Source: Bacteroidetes bacterium CG2_30_33_31
GTDB lineage: Bacteria > Bacteroidota > Bacteroidia > Bacteroidales > UBA1556
Direction of reading: 5' to 3'
NCBI GenBank assembly: GCA_001872625.1
Contig: MNXP01000076.1
Span: 20,042-84,041, forward strand
DNA length: 64,000 nt
Within the stretch, counting starts at the first letter, position 1; every line of letters begins with the position of its first letter. Of this stretch, positions 27,055 through 37,900 are shown in pieces. The notes beneath the pieces were generated by a model. That model ran no database searches. It was given only the letters and a program-made list of their open reading frames with translations, and was not told where the DNA came from. The position numbers and the translations under genes are program-made.

Positions 27055-28064
27055 TATAGTTTGCTTTCTTTCTTGAAGAATTTCAAATCTTTAATAAAGA
27101 ACAGACCGATTATTGCTGGTAGCACAATATTTATTAACCAAATAAAGCTTGTAACCACAACAACTTCGCTATTTGGATAAGTATTTTGCCCCAAAATGTC
27201 GATAAAATATATTTTAAAGATCAGTAAAGCCGAAACTGAACGCATTCCAATTTCTATCAAAGCTATTGATGGCCTGATGGTATTAAATAAAAACATGCAA
27301 GAGATAAGCATAAGCCCAACAAGGTAATTTAATTCTACTGAGGCTCCTTTGAGAAGCAGGTAGAACTGAGTGGAAAAAACCAAATACCTAAAAGTGCTTA
27401 ACAACATTATGCTTATAAGTGTTCTATTATCAATACTTTTTAATATTGAAACAGCTCGAATGGTTTTCTTCCATGTAGGTTTTATAAGATATTTAAGCCA
27501 TGAAATTTTAAAATAGAAAAATAGAAAAATTATTAAGGAAACGAAAATTATTAAAAACACAAAAATCAAAAGAAGCTTGTTGATGCCAAAATTTATATCG
27601 CTGGAAAACAATAATATACAAGCCGAAATGCTTCCCCACAAAAAAGTATTGAAAGTTTGAGCATAACTTCCTACAAATGTTACAACAGTACCTTGCCAGA
27701 AGGAGTGTTTTTTCAAAACAGAAACTCTACCAATAAATTCTCCAGTTCTATTTACAGAAACAGAGCTAATGGTGGTTCCTGCAAAAACGGCTTTTAGAGC
27801 AGTGGATATTGAAATATGCTCGTTGGAAGCAACTGATTTTTGCCATTTTATTGCTTCTAATAGCCAGTTCAGAGGCATAAGCAAAAGCACAGGAATTGTA
27901 TAAATCAGAAATTTTTCTTTTGAAATCAATGATTCTAATAATGCGAATATTTCACTTAGATTATCCTTTATAAAAAATTGATTATAGAGAAAAAACACAG
28001 CAAAAATTACAATGATGGTTTTAATGATTCGGTTGTAAGTTTTATATAAATTTGCTGCGACCAT
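27054..28064 (-). CDS. Flippase-like / lysylphosphatidylglycerol synthase TM-region protein
   Basis: 336 aa with about eight hydrophobic helices and the general pattern of the UPF0104/LPG_synthase_TM family, including 'KAVFAGTTISSVSVNRTGEFIGRVSVLKKHS', where Thr-Gly-Glu-Phe-Ile-Gly-Arg is a family hallmark. It is fused to no catalytic domain, so it is more likely a lipid or glycolipid transporter than a synthase. Pairing with the GT2 gene supports a role in making or moving a glycolipid. Confidence 0.75.
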   Translation of the reverse strand: MVAANLYKTYNRIIKTIIVIFAVFFLYNQFFIKDNLSEIFALLESLISKEKFLIYTIPVLLLMPLNWLLEAIKWQKSVASNEHISISTALKAVFAGTTISSVSVNRTGEFIGRVSVLKKHSFWQGTVVTFVGSYAQTFNTFLWGSISACILLFSSDINFGINKLLLIFVFLIIFVSLIIFLFFYFKISWLKYLIKPTWKKTIRAVSILKSIDNRTLISIMLLSTFRYLVFSTQFYLLLKGASVELNYLVGLMLISCMFLFNTIRPSIALIEIGMRSVSALLIFKIYFIDILGQNTYPNSEVVVVTSFIWLINIVLPAIIGLFFIKDLKFFKKESKL

Positions 28065-28084
28065 TTATAAATAATTTATTTCAT

Positions 28085-28636
28085 TTGAATACAGAAAGAA
28101 TAATTTTAGGCATAGACCCAGGCACAACCATAATGGGTTATGGGTTAATACTTATCCAAGGTAAAAAACTAAGTTTGATATCTCTTGGAGTCGTAAAATT
28201 AAATAAACTAAGCAATCATGCACTAAAACTTCAAAAAATTTTCAACAAAACTATTTCTCTTATAGATGAATACCATCCTGATGAGATGGCTATTGAAGCT
28301 CAATTTTTTGGAAAAAATGTTCAATCAATGCTCAAACTTGGTAGAGCTCAGGGAGTTGCAATTGCTGCTGCCTTAAGTCGCAACATATCTTATGTAGAAT
28401 ATGAGCCTAAAAAAATTAAAAAGGCCGTTACTGGAAATGGTAGTGCTTCGAAGGAGCAAGTGGCTGCAATGCTAAAATATCTTATTGGATTGAAGGAAGT
28501 TCCTGAATTATTAGACGCTACTGACGCTCTTGCTACCGCAGTTTGTCATTATTATCAAAATAATATTCCTCAAGGCGACAAAAAACATAATAGTTGGAAG
28601 GCATTTCTTACTGAAAATCCTAATAGGCAAGCATAA
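28085..28636 (+). CDS. ruvC: Holliday junction endodeoxyribonuclease RuvC
   Basis: 183 aa from a TTG start at 28085. There is no in-frame ATG near; an earlier TTG (28052) would overlap the divergent gene's start and add 11 residues outside the family pattern, whereas '(M)NTERIILGIDPGTT' fits. RuvC resolves Holliday junctions as a dimer. The acidic active site is visible: Asp11 ('GIDPGT'), Glu in 'MAIEAQFFGKN' (~68) and Asp in 'DATDALATAVCHY' (near the C-terminus). ruvA and ruvB are not in the window. Confidence 0.9.
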   Translation: MNTERIILGIDPGTTIMGYGLILIQGKKLSLISLGVVKLNKLSNHALKLQKIFNKTISLIDEYHPDEMAIEAQFFGKNVQSMLKLGRAQGVAIAAALSRNISYVEYEPKKIKKAVTGNGSASKEQVAAMLKYLIGLKEVPELLDATDALATAVCHYYQNNIPQGDKKHNSWKAFLTENPNRQA

Positions 28637-28682
28637 TATCAGAATACATTTGTGAGGGAAATTGGCCTAATCTAAAAAGAAA

Positions 28683-29075
28683 TTATAAAGCTGCTTTAAT
28701 GTCTTTGGCAATTTTAGAGAGCTCTTCGGGAGAAAGTTTCAATTTAGGTTTGCTAAAATCTATGTCATACACAGCGTTTATTGGTACAAGATGAATATGT
28801 GTGTGAGCTACCTCCAAGCCAATTACTGCCACTCCAATACGTTTACATGCTTGAGTTTTTCTTAAAGCTTTGGCAATATTTTTTGCGAACAACCAAAATT
28901 TAGAATATTCATCATTCTCCATTTCAAAAATATAATCGCTTTCTTTTTTTGGTATCACAAGTGTATGACCCTTTGCCAAAGGGTTGATGTCTAAAAAAGC
29001 TAAAAAATCTTCGTTTTCTGCAATTTTATATGATGGAATTTCTCCACTTATTATTTTTGAAAAAATACTGCTCAT
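28683..29075 (-). CDS. HIT-family (histidine triad) nucleotide-binding protein
   Basis: 130 aa. 'IFSKIISGEIPSYKIAEN' at the start and the histidine triad 'EVAHTHIHLVPI' (about residues 90-101) identify a HINT-type nucleoside phosphoramidase or nucleotide hydrolase. 'HTLVIPKKES' is the usual middle strand. It lies 14 bases after greA on the same strand, a frequent arrangement in the Bacteroidota. Confidence 0.93.
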   Translation of the reverse strand: MSSIFSKIISGEIPSYKIAENEDFLAFLDINPLAKGHTLVIPKKESDYIFEMENDEYSKFWLFAKNIAKALRKTQACKRIGVAVIGLEVAHTHIHLVPINAVYDIDFSKPKLKLSPEELSKIAKDIKAAL

Positions 29076-29089
29076 AATTATAGATAATT

Positions 29090-29563
29090 TTAGCGACTTA
29101 TTTCTATTATTTCGAAAGGAATGAGACCTGCTGGAACTTTTATTTCAGCAATATCGCCGACTTTTTTCCCTAATAATCCTCTTGATATTGGCGAATTTAC
29201 AGAGATCTTCCCTTTTTTCAAATCTGCTTCATTTTCTGGCACCAAGGTATAAACCATAGTGGATTTATTAATACAGTTTTTAATTGTTACTTTATTGAAT
29301 ATCAAAACTTTATCGACTCCAAGTTTAGTTTCATCTACCACTCTGGCATTGATAATTTTATTTTGAAGTTTAGAAATTTTCATTTCCAACATTCCTTGAG
29401 CTTCTTTTGCAGCATCATATTCAGCATTCTCCGATAAATCTCCTTTATCTCTTGCTTCAGCAATCTGTTGAGAAATTGAAGATCTTTCAATTGTCTCTAA
29501 TTTTCTTAATTCCTCTCTAAGGTTGTCTAAACCTTCCTGAGTAAAATATTGTGTTTCAGGCAT
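29090..29563 (-). CDS. greA: Transcription elongation factor GreA
   Basis: 157 aa. Rescues backtracked RNA polymerase. The N-terminal coiled coil (about 1-75) carries the conserved acidic tip region 'ARDKGDLSENAEYDAAKEAQ'. The C-terminal FKBP-like domain holds 'SPISRGLLGKKVGDIAEIKVPAG'. Co-transcribed with the HIT gene. Its upstream region contains a promoter and a long perfect hairpin. Confidence 0.95.
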   Translation of the reverse strand: MPETQYFTQEGLDNLREELRKLETIERSSISQQIAEARDKGDLSENAEYDAAKEAQGMLEMKISKLQNKIINARVVDETKLGVDKVLIFNKVTIKNCINKSTMVYTLVPENEADLKKGKISVNSPISRGLLGKKVGDIAEIKVPAGLIPFEIIEISR

Positions 29564-29623
29564 AATATATTATGTTTTGAACTTCTAAACTTAATTAAAT
29601 CTCTAACGCATGACTAATAAAGA

Positions 29624-29656
29624 ACCGAAGACCCTTTATATCCAAGGGTCTTCGGT
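29624..29656 (-). terminator. Perfect 13-bp hairpin upstream of greA (terminator or leader hairpin)
   Basis: ACCGAAGACCCTT (29624-29636) pairs with AAGGGTCTTCGGT (29644-29656) over a 7-base loop. On the minus strand it is followed by TCTTTATTAG, only a weak U-tract. It could end the PorV-operon transcript (stop at 29783) or form the very start of the greA leader, because a -7 box lies directly upstream. Confidence 0.6.
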
Positions 29657-29663
29657 CACTTTG

Positions 29664-29697
29664 CAAATATATAATTTATTTTGATATTTTATTACAA
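29664..29697 (-). promoter_or_regulatory. Promoter upstream of greA
   Basis: On the minus strand TTG (complement of 29695-29697) lies 23 bases before TATATTTG (complement of 29664-29671). The predicted start falls a few bases before the 13-bp hairpin, giving a leader of about 95 bases to the greA ATG. Confidence 0.45.
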
Positions 29698-29782
29698 GAT
29701 TTTTAAGTCTTAACCATGGGCTATTTTGTGAATAAATATTACAAAAAGCTTTTGAAAATCTTATATATTACTAATTTTAAAG

Positions 29783-30835
29783 TTATAATTTTATTGATAC
29801 TCCAATGCTATGAGTTCCTTGAAATGGATTTGAGGTTTGATAAGCATAGTCTATAGAAAATGCTCCTCCCTCTTTATTAATGGGAACCATAACAGAAAGA
29901 CCTGCAGTAGGACCAGTAAGAGCAGTGGCTCTGCTGTTGTCGAAAATACCTTTTTCATATACAAATCCAGCTCTAAGCACAAGATATTTGCTCCACATAT
30001 AGTTTAGTCCAACAGCATGTTGGTCGTTAGTAAATGAGTTTGCAGTAAAAGTATATCCTGGAGTCAAGATGTTGTCATCATTTAAATGTAAATCGTAGCT
30101 AAAAGCGATTCTTATTAATGATGGTAATTCAAGACTTGCTGAACGTTGTTCTAAAGTCATTTGGTTTGGCTGTTGATTTACAAATCCTCTAATAGATAAA
30201 CCATCTCCAGAATATTTCATATTGGGGCCAACATTTTTAAGAGCCACACCAAATTTCACTTGTTCTTTTTTACCGGTAACATATTGAATACCTGCATCAA
30301 TAGCAACGCCACCAGTTTTAACATTAGAAATTGATTCGGAAAGCACTTTTAGGTTGATACCGCCATAAATACTGTTTGAGAACGCTTTTGAATAGCTAAT
30401 ATTGATATTCATAGTACGTGGAGAAAAGGTGGAGCCATTGCCTTCGGGCTGATTGACGGTGGTAACAGGAATGTCGCCATAACTAATTGAAATAACAGAA
30501 ATTCCTAAAACGCCAGAATTTTCGCCCATTTTTTGGGTTAATCCAAAGGCAGAAATATTTGTTCCTGAACCTTTAAGCCATTGTGATTGCGAAAAAATAA
30601 TCTCTGTTTTTTTTGTGTGAGCAATACCAGCAACATTCAAAAATTGAGATTCGAGTCCTCGAACATAAGCAGCGTTGGAGCCTCCCAGACCGTTGCTTCT
30701 TGCCCATGGATTTATGAGCAATTGCATGCCACCAGCTTCACCTGCTCTATCTTTATTTCCTGCATAAGCTGTGGTAGCACCAAAGACTAAAGTTGTCAGT
30801 AGGCTAAATACTAATATCTTATATAAATGCTTCAT
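29783..30835 (-). CDS. PorV/PorQ-family outer-membrane beta-barrel protein
   Basis: 350 aa with a signal peptide (1-25, 'GATTAYAG'). 'AGGMQLLINPWARSNGLGGSNAAYVRGLESQFLNVAGIAHTKKTEIIFSQSQWL' matches the start of PorV/PorQ-like (UPF0164-type) barrels, in which a residue series marks each N-terminal strand. The rest is alternating beta strands to a C-terminal 'HSIGVSIKL'. PorV shuttles T9SS cargo to surface attachment in known systems. This copy is third in an operon with a secreted protein and a TonB receptor, so it may serve that one protein rather than the general machine. Confidence 0.82.
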   Translation of the reverse strand: MKHLYKILVFSLLTTLVFGATTAYAGNKDRAGEAGGMQLLINPWARSNGLGGSNAAYVRGLESQFLNVAGIAHTKKTEIIFSQSQWLKGSGTNISAFGLTQKMGENSGVLGISVISISYGDIPVTTVNQPEGNGSTFSPRTMNINISYSKAFSNSIYGGINLKVLSESISNVKTGGVAIDAGIQYVTGKKEQVKFGVALKNVGPNMKYSGDGLSIRGFVNQQPNQMTLEQRSASLELPSLIRIAFSYDLHLNDDNILTPGYTFTANSFTNDQHAVGLNYMWSKYLVLRAGFVYEKGIFDNSRATALTGPTAGLSVMVPINKEGGAFSIDYAYQTSNPFQGTHSIGVSIKL

Positions 30836-30862
30836 TATTTATATTATTTAAATTTCTATTTA

Positions 30863-33800
30863 TTAAAATGCATTTAGGTCAACAGGACGCAAAGCTCCAA
30901 ACCATTTAATTACTCTCTCCCCAATTCCTGGAGCAGTAATATGAATTAAATAAATTCCACTTGCTATAGGGATATTTGCTTGATTCTTCAGATCCCAATC
31001 TATTGAAGTCATTGAATTATCTTTGGTAAGAGTACGAACCAGTGTACCATTAACAGCATATATTTTAACGGTACAATTTTCAGGAAGATTAACAAGTTTT
31101 ACTCTATTATCCAGCTGATTTATTTCGTAATCAGAATAAGCAAAATATGGATTTGGAACTATATTAATTAAATCCAAGGCGGTTTTTGCGACGGCGTTAT
31201 TAGCTGTTTCTGTGGCTATATCTTTAGTTGTGAAACCATAAGAAGGTAAGCCTAGCTGATTAACGAGAGGAGCATCTTTCCACATATTTTTTGCATAAGG
31301 CACTGTTACTCTAATTTTAACAGTAGCTTCGTTGCTTAACCAATTTTGGCCAGCAGTTGCCATAGGAATTCCACACCACATAACTTCGCGATATATTTGC
31401 ATCAGTTTGATGGCACTTGGGTTAAAAGAGTTATTGTCAGATAAGCGTGTATATAGCCAGCTTCCATGATCATAAGCTGGGCAGCCATCAGTTTCCTCGG
31501 AGTGGCGAAATACGTATACGAAATGCTTGCCTCCAAACAATATATCACCCAAAGATGTTGTCCAGTTTGCTGTTGGATTAAAGAGCATATCTCTTCCATT
31601 TTCGCCTACAAGCCATGAAGATTCGCCAAACATTACGTTAAGTCGTTCGCCAGTTTCTAAGTCGATAGCATATCCTGGGAACCAACCCATTCCTGTAGGA
31701 GCTATATAATTTGGGTCATTTGGATCAGTGCTAACATTTGTGGCGGTTGCATAAACTCCATTTTTATCCACAGAGGCATGTGAACGCAAAAGCAATTTGT
31801 TTCTGTGTCCTTCCGAAGCAATACCGTCATCACCAGCTTCAACCACTGGGCAACGCGTCCACTTTGATTTATCAGATGTAAATACAATATCGACGGAATG
31901 GAGTATTGAAAGTTTGTAAGAATTATGTGTAGTTGTTCCTGCAGGGCCATCGGCATATTTAGAAGCCATGCGGTAAGCAGTCCACGTTCCATTTACAATT
32001 TTCTCGTAGTATTCTTTTGAATCTAAGTAAGCTCCTGGGTCATAATCGTTATTTGTAGGAGTTGTTCTGTCTTCCAGAGTTCCAGAACGTATCCAGTTAA
32101 ATGCCACTACATTACTTCCGTCGAAGTCGCTTATTCCAGAAAGCCATCTTTTGGAGCTATCCTGATAAGAAATGGAAGAGCTAATAATTCCGTTTTGAAA
32201 TGCTTTTGCATCACCAGGATAAGGAACTTGCCCAATAGAAATGCTCAATCCCAAATCTAATAAAAGTTGTTCGTTTCCAATGGCAATAGATCTTTCAGAA
32301 GAATCTATTAGCACTCCGTCGGCATAAAGCATCCAAGTGGAGATATCTATGGTTTTAGAACTATCCCTTAGCACAAAATCTAATCTATAATCGGCAGATT
32401 TTACACTCAGTGGGTCTATAACTTTAATGTTTATTGGGCCATAACCATTTTTATAAACGAGCTTTTCTGCTTTTCCGTTTTTCAAAATTTCTTCCTTTGT
32501 TGCATCTGTCAATTCTAATTCCATTCCTCCATTTCCTCTACCATCTAATCGAGTTATTTGTGGACCATCACCATATACAGAATGTGCTACAGTTCCATTA
32601 GCTTCAGGAGTTGGAATATGAGGAATTGCCGTTACTACTCTGATAGGACCAAGAGCCGATTTACGACCAGCTAAATATGGGGTTTGCTGACCTAACAATC
32701 CATCTGGATTATTAACATCTTGAGCATATTTCTTATATTCGTTATAAGAATAAGCAATGGCAACAAAATAATATTTCTTGTGATTTACCAATTTGGTATT
32801 GCCAGTAGCAAATTTATCCTCAGTAACTTTAAAGCTATGTCTGATGCCAATATTTTGTCCTTCAACCATGATATTAGGAACAGCTAAGCCAGATTTTTCA
32901 TCTTTTGTCATGTTTACAAGCATGGTAGCGCTATCTTTCAAATCGCATTGAGCTACAAGCCTTGCTTTATCTAAATTGTTGATGTCGGCAATAGAAACTT
33001 CATTATCTCTAAGCTGAAATATCTGGTATCCTTGAAAATTATATGTAGAGTCGTAACGACTATTATGAGCAGTTCCAGCTGGATTTAAAGGAGGAATAGT
33101 TACATCTTCTTCAATATATTTTTCATTATAATTATTTGATCCTTTAACATTTGTAAGATAAATAAGTATTTCTTTATCCAATTCTTGTATTGTTACCTCA
33201 GGTGCATCAGGGCCATCGAGCACTTTGAAACAGTTGTCGAAAAGAGCTTGGCATTTGTCATCGACAATGCGTAGCAATTCAACAGAGGCGAAAGGCCCCC
33301 CGACTGCTGCTCTTGCCCAAGGAATACCAACAGTGATATAGTTTACTGCACCAGGTTCCAAGGTAAATGGGCCAGCAGATTGCATAAAACGGCGGTCTTC
33401 AGGAGGATTTCCAGCAGTTTCTTCAGTCCAGTTCACTGGACCGTTAGGAGGTTGTCCTCCTGTGCCCCAATTACATGGGTCGGTAAGAGCTGGGAACATA
33501 AAATCGCAAGCAGGTCCATAAGTATTTAAAGTATGAGCATCTCCGCCATAAACCATTTTAGTTCCATCTTTCCAAATACCTTTAAGCATATTATAATATT
33601 CGGTAGCCAAATTTGGGTCTCCAATTGAGCCAGATGAATTATTATGATATAAAAATTTACGCATTCCAAAACGCTCATTATCAACTATTCCATCACCAAA
33701 ATTTACTCCGTTGATGCTCTCATCGCACACAATTGTAACATTACCAGCTGAATCGGTAATAGTCTTTGGGTTATCTTTCTCATCGGCATCCATGTAAGGA

Positions 33801-34882
33801 CCTTGGAAGAAATCGACACCAATGGCAGGAGGCTGAGCGCCGTAAGCTTCTGGCGTTCCGTTTCCGTCGATTGCTTTTCCATTATAGCAATATCCTAAAC
33901 CTCTTTTAACATCACATCCAACATAATCGTCGCGAGCATAACCAAGGTCAGTATCTACCCATTGACTAAAATGAGTTTCGGTAAGTCTAAATGTCGAGCG
34001 GTTAATTATCTCATAAGAATAAAAAGTCATATTATTGATAACGTCATTGGTAGAGAAAGCAAATGCCTGGGCTCTAACTTCAACACCTATTGAATTGCCC
34101 TTAGATTCGGTATGAATATTTCCATTATCATTGAAAACCCACCAAAGAGTTTGGTCACCTTTGAGCACTTGGTCTACTAAAATTCCATTGCCTTCCATAG
34201 TTGGCTCAGAGCTTTTGCAAAGAACATTTGAAACATCATAATATGGATAATCACCTTGAGTGTAGTCATATATTTTATCGCCATCGACATCAAAAAAAGG
34301 AGCAAGATAAAAACTTTGATTTTTGGAGACATCGCCATGAGCAGGCCAGTTTTTAATAATATCTGGCACGGTATAATCTGGAAATGCTGCGGGGTTCTTG
34401 AACCAAAGTTTAAATTGGTCAACTTCTCTTCGAGTTATCACAAAATGCTTATCATATTCAGCACAAGTTTGCACATCAATAGCAGCTTTACCATCTTTTG
34501 AAAGTGGCCCAGGCCAGAAGTCGTTACCGAAGCCTCTATATCTTTGGAAAGCACCTTTCAATTGACCGTTTACATCCACACCACCCATCCAAAGTGAAGC
34601 ACTAAACATGGAGGTTTTGGTAGATTTTGCTGGAATATAATACTCGGCTTTAGTTTGCAAATCCCACCACATATCGCCACCAGTATTTATACGAGCGCGA
34701 ACGTTATTTAAATTCAAATCTGTAGCAGCTTTGCCGGGCAAACATCCAGCTGCACTAATGCGGGCGTTTGCTTTTTTGCTGTTTGCCGAAATCCCTTCAC
34801 CTTCACGCTTTAGAGAATATGCGTTTGTTACCGTCAAAGTACTGAGGGCAATAACTAATAAAATATTAAAGATTCTTTTCAT
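30863..34882 (-). CDS. Large secreted protein with FlgD/T9SS-like C-terminal domain
   Basis: 1339 aa. Signal peptide 1-23 ('VTNAYS'). The body is beta-rich with acidic, calcium-binding-like loops ('DVDGDKIYDYTQGDYPYYD', about 210-228) and repeated Trp/Tyr-rich strands. No catalytic signature is recognised. The last ~90 residues ('NIVPNPYFAYSDYEINQLDNRVKLVNLP', 'VKIYAVNGTLVRTL', 'SGIYLIHITA') form a FlgD/T9SS-type immunoglobulin-like domain, but it ends with an extra 'IKWFGALRPVDLNAF' instead of the usual short basic end. It lies between a TonB receptor (25-base gap) and a PorV-like gene (27-base gap). Confidence 0.75.
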   Translation of the reverse strand: MKRIFNILLVIALSTLTVTNAYSLKREGEGISANSKKANARISAAGCLPGKAATDLNLNNVRARINTGGDMWWDLQTKAEYYIPAKSTKTSMFSASLWMGGVDVNGQLKGAFQRYRGFGNDFWPGPLSKDGKAAIDVQTCAEYDKHFVITRREVDQFKLWFKNPAAFPDYTVPDIIKNWPAHGDVSKNQSFYLAPFFDVDGDKIYDYTQGDYPYYDVSNVLCKSSEPTMEGNGILVDQVLKGDQTLWWVFNDNGNIHTESKGNSIGVEVRAQAFAFSTNDVINNMTFYSYEIINRSTFRLTETHFSQWVDTDLGYARDDYVGCDVKRGLGYCYNGKAIDGNGTPEAYGAQPPAIGVDFFQGPYMDADEKDNPKTITDSAGNVTIVCDESINGVNFGDGIVDNERFGMRKFLYHNNSSGSIGDPNLATEYYNMLKGIWKDGTKMVYGGDAHTLNTYGPACDFMFPALTDPCNWGTGGQPPNGPVNWTEETAGNPPEDRRFMQSAGPFTLEPGAVNYITVGIPWARAAVGGPFASVELLRIVDDKCQALFDNCFKVLDGPDAPEVTIQELDKEILIYLTNVKGSNNYNEKYIEEDVTIPPLNPAGTAHNSRYDSTYNFQGYQIFQLRDNEVSIADINNLDKARLVAQCDLKDSATMLVNMTKDEKSGLAVPNIMVEGQNIGIRHSFKVTEDKFATGNTKLVNHKKYYFVAIAYSYNEYKKYAQDVNNPDGLLGQQTPYLAGRKSALGPIRVVTAIPHIPTPEANGTVAHSVYGDGPQITRLDGRGNGGMELELTDATKEEILKNGKAEKLVYKNGYGPINIKVIDPLSVKSADYRLDFVLRDSSKTIDISTWMLYADGVLIDSSERSIAIGNEQLLLDLGLSISIGQVPYPGDAKAFQNGIISSSISYQDSSKRWLSGISDFDGSNVVAFNWIRSGTLEDRTTPTNNDYDPGAYLDSKEYYEKIVNGTWTAYRMASKYADGPAGTTTHNSYKLSILHSVDIVFTSDKSKWTRCPVVEAGDDGIASEGHRNKLLLRSHASVDKNGVYATATNVSTDPNDPNYIAPTGMGWFPGYAIDLETGERLNVMFGESSWLVGENGRDMLFNPTANWTTSLGDILFGGKHFVYVFRHSEETDGCPAYDHGSWLYTRLSDNNSFNPSAIKLMQIYREVMWCGIPMATAGQNWLSNEATVKIRVTVPYAKNMWKDAPLVNQLGLPSYGFTTKDIATETANNAVAKTALDLINIVPNPYFAYSDYEINQLDNRVKLVNLPENCTVKIYAVNGTLVRTLTKDNSMTSIDWDLKNQANIPIASGIYLIHITAPGIGERVIKWFGALRPVDLNAF

Positions 34883-34907
34883 AGTTGAAAATTTACATTT
34901 TTCTAAA

Positions 34908-37900
34908 TTAAAAATTAAACATTAAACCAAGTCTTATCCTTCTGGGCACACTATAATTGTATGGGTCATTAACTCTTACCGAATACAAATCGCTGAAGGA
35001 TTGTGGGTCAACATTAGACATTATTTGTGCTTGATATTCAGCGGCAGTTAGATATCCATCGTCGTTTGGATTGCCAGTGTAGCGATAAACATCCATAATA
35101 TTTTGGGTATTTAAGACATTGAGCACGAGTAAATATACATTCAAATAATGTGGATTTTTGGCAGCAACTTTTCTTTTGAGGTAGAAATCTCTGTCGATAC
35201 GCATGTCAGCGCGGAATTGCCATGGCAATCTGGAACCATTGATAGAGCCTTCTAAAACAGCGGAGCCTCCGCCTAAAATTGCTGAGGTAACGTTGCTTTG
35301 GCGGCTGTAAGGCAGTCCGCTGCCACCGTTTAAAGTTAGGTTTACGCCAGTATTTTCAAAAAGTCTTATGACTTTAACTGTTTCGGTACCTTTTATTCTT
35401 TTTGTGATTGTTGGTCCATCATATTTTTTGCCTCTGCCATAGCGATAGTCTAAAATTAAACTTGTGGAATGGTTTCTATCTTGACTAATTGGGCTTAAAT
35501 TACGTAAGTTGGGTTGTCCTGAGGAAACCAAATTAAGTCCAGAAGTAGCACTTGAACCAGTGGCATTAGCATATTGCAAAGTATATGTTAATTTTAGCCA
35601 TAGATTTTTGGTTTTTCTTAAGTCGTAAGCTACTGTGAGACCTTTGGCTGTTCCAAAGTCGATGTTATTGTATGATAGATAATGAATTGGATAAGCATCG
35701 GTATAACGGAAAGCCTGAATTTGATCACGGAATTCGCGATAGTAAGCAGAGAATTTTAAAGAAGAAGAGTTGGTAAGTTTCTGTTGAAAACCTAATTCAT
35801 AATCTGTTGTTCTTTCAGGTTTTAAGTTCGGGTTGTTGATTAATGTATTTCCAATTTGATTGATGAAAAAATATGATATAGGATCTAATCTGTTTCCTGA
35901 AGTAGGTCTTGAAGTTAACACATCGTAGTGAGCAAAAAACAAAGCTTCATCAGAAATTGGAAAAGAGAAGGAGATACGGGGCATAAAAGTAGTTTGAGGA
36001 TTATAATCAACAAAAGCTGCCGAGGAGAGTCCTTCTTTATTGGGATCTACCAAATAAGGTGCAATACCATTTGAAGTTTCTAAAACTGTTGGGTCAGAGA
36101 TTTCAGCTCCTTGAGCGTTGTACCAAGTAAGTCCATTACGATAACCAACAATTGCTGATGGATTGAAAAGGTCATTAACATATACTACATAATTATCGCC
36201 CATATTTGAAGGATGGGAGCCTAAATTGCTAACTTCTTTTACCGTTTTTGCTTCGGAAAGAAGGTATGGGTCTTTTAGAACTTTTTGATTTGCATCGAAT
36301 CTATCCATACGCAAGCCAATAGTAAAAATAAGATCTTTAAATGCAAATTGGTCTTGTAAATATCCTGCCATATAAATTGGCTCATAAGCTCCAACGGTTC
36401 TGGTAAAATTGCCATTGGCATCTTGTTTAGTAAAGAAATCTTCGAAGGATGGTTTTCCTGTTAGTTTTTTCCCAGTATGGTCGTAACCATAATAACTTAC
36501 GTATGAATTTCCGCTATTTAGAAGCTCATCGGCACTGAACATATCTACAGAGAATGTCTTTGGATCGTAGCTGTCTAAATCAATCCAATCTGTACCATTT
36601 ACATCATAACCTAATTTGCTTCTAAGATTTTTGTCGAAATATGCCTGAGTATTAGCATCAAAAAGTCTATTGTAGTTTATAGTATCTTGAAATATGCCTG
36701 TTGCATCATAAACAGGAATTGGGTTTGCAAGGTCGAGCTGAGTAATATGACGATTTACAAGACCTCTCATCAAAGTCCATAATCCAGCAGGGTTTACAGA
36801 ATAAGCATTTTCAACTCTTTGCTCATATTGAATTCCGAATTGAATAGCATGGTCGCCAATATCGGCTGAACCGCTGGCATTAAATCCAATTCTTGAGTTA
36901 TCAACTTTAGAATAACCGTTATAAGGTGTTCCAGTATTTGCCCATAAGCCATAAACCGATGCAGGAAGTTGTCCATTTAGAAGGGCACCACCACTTTGTA
37001 CCGTGAGTAAATTTCTATAAAATCCGGAGTTCAAATCGTATAAATTATAGTACTGGTCTGTATAATTTGAAAGATTAGGATTTATTTCGCTTCTCTCAAA
37101 ATCGAAAAGTGTATCTCTAAAACCATTGTGAATCATAACGTTGGTGTAGCCTAAAACGGTATCACTACCTAATTCATAGGAATTAATGCTATAAGTTTTG
37201 AATTTTCCCACATAGCCATATCCGAAAAGGTTATCACCGAGGTAGGCATTTTGAGTTGTTTGATTGAATTTTGAATAATCGGCCTGTATGCTGTAATATA
37301 CATTTTTTATTAGCGAACGGCTATCTTTGGCTGTTGGAAATCGTTGAGTAAATTTTCCATACACGCGCCAAGTCAGATTGTTATATATACCATTATTTTC
37401 ATAATTGTACAAGGTATTTGCTAAATTCCAATTTTTGCCGCTATTATAATTCACTGAACCTCCAAAAGTTAAGTTGGTATAGTCAGTAGTTCTAACATCG
37501 AGTTTTCCAGAAATATTAACGCCAACGGCATCTGAATTGATTCTGGTATGTACATTTTCCAAATCGCTCATGTGAATAAATTCAGAATTTGGATATGAGC
37601 CAAAACCTGTTCCTGAAGGACGAACAGGATTGCTTCTTAACATTCCTAATGTTTGGTCATTAACCTTGTAAGTTCCTATTGATGCAGGATTTCCATCGCG
37701 ATTGTAGCTGCCTTCACCTGAGATAAAAAATCCAAGAAGTGAAGTATTTTTTGTTGTATCTTTTCCTTTGATAAGAGGTCCTTGAATATTAAATCCAAGA
37801 AGGCTATAACCATAACCATCGAGCAATTCTGAGGTAATTCCCTCAAATCCAGCACTAAAATCTCTTGAAGGGCCTTTTGTTGTGATATTTACAATACCAC

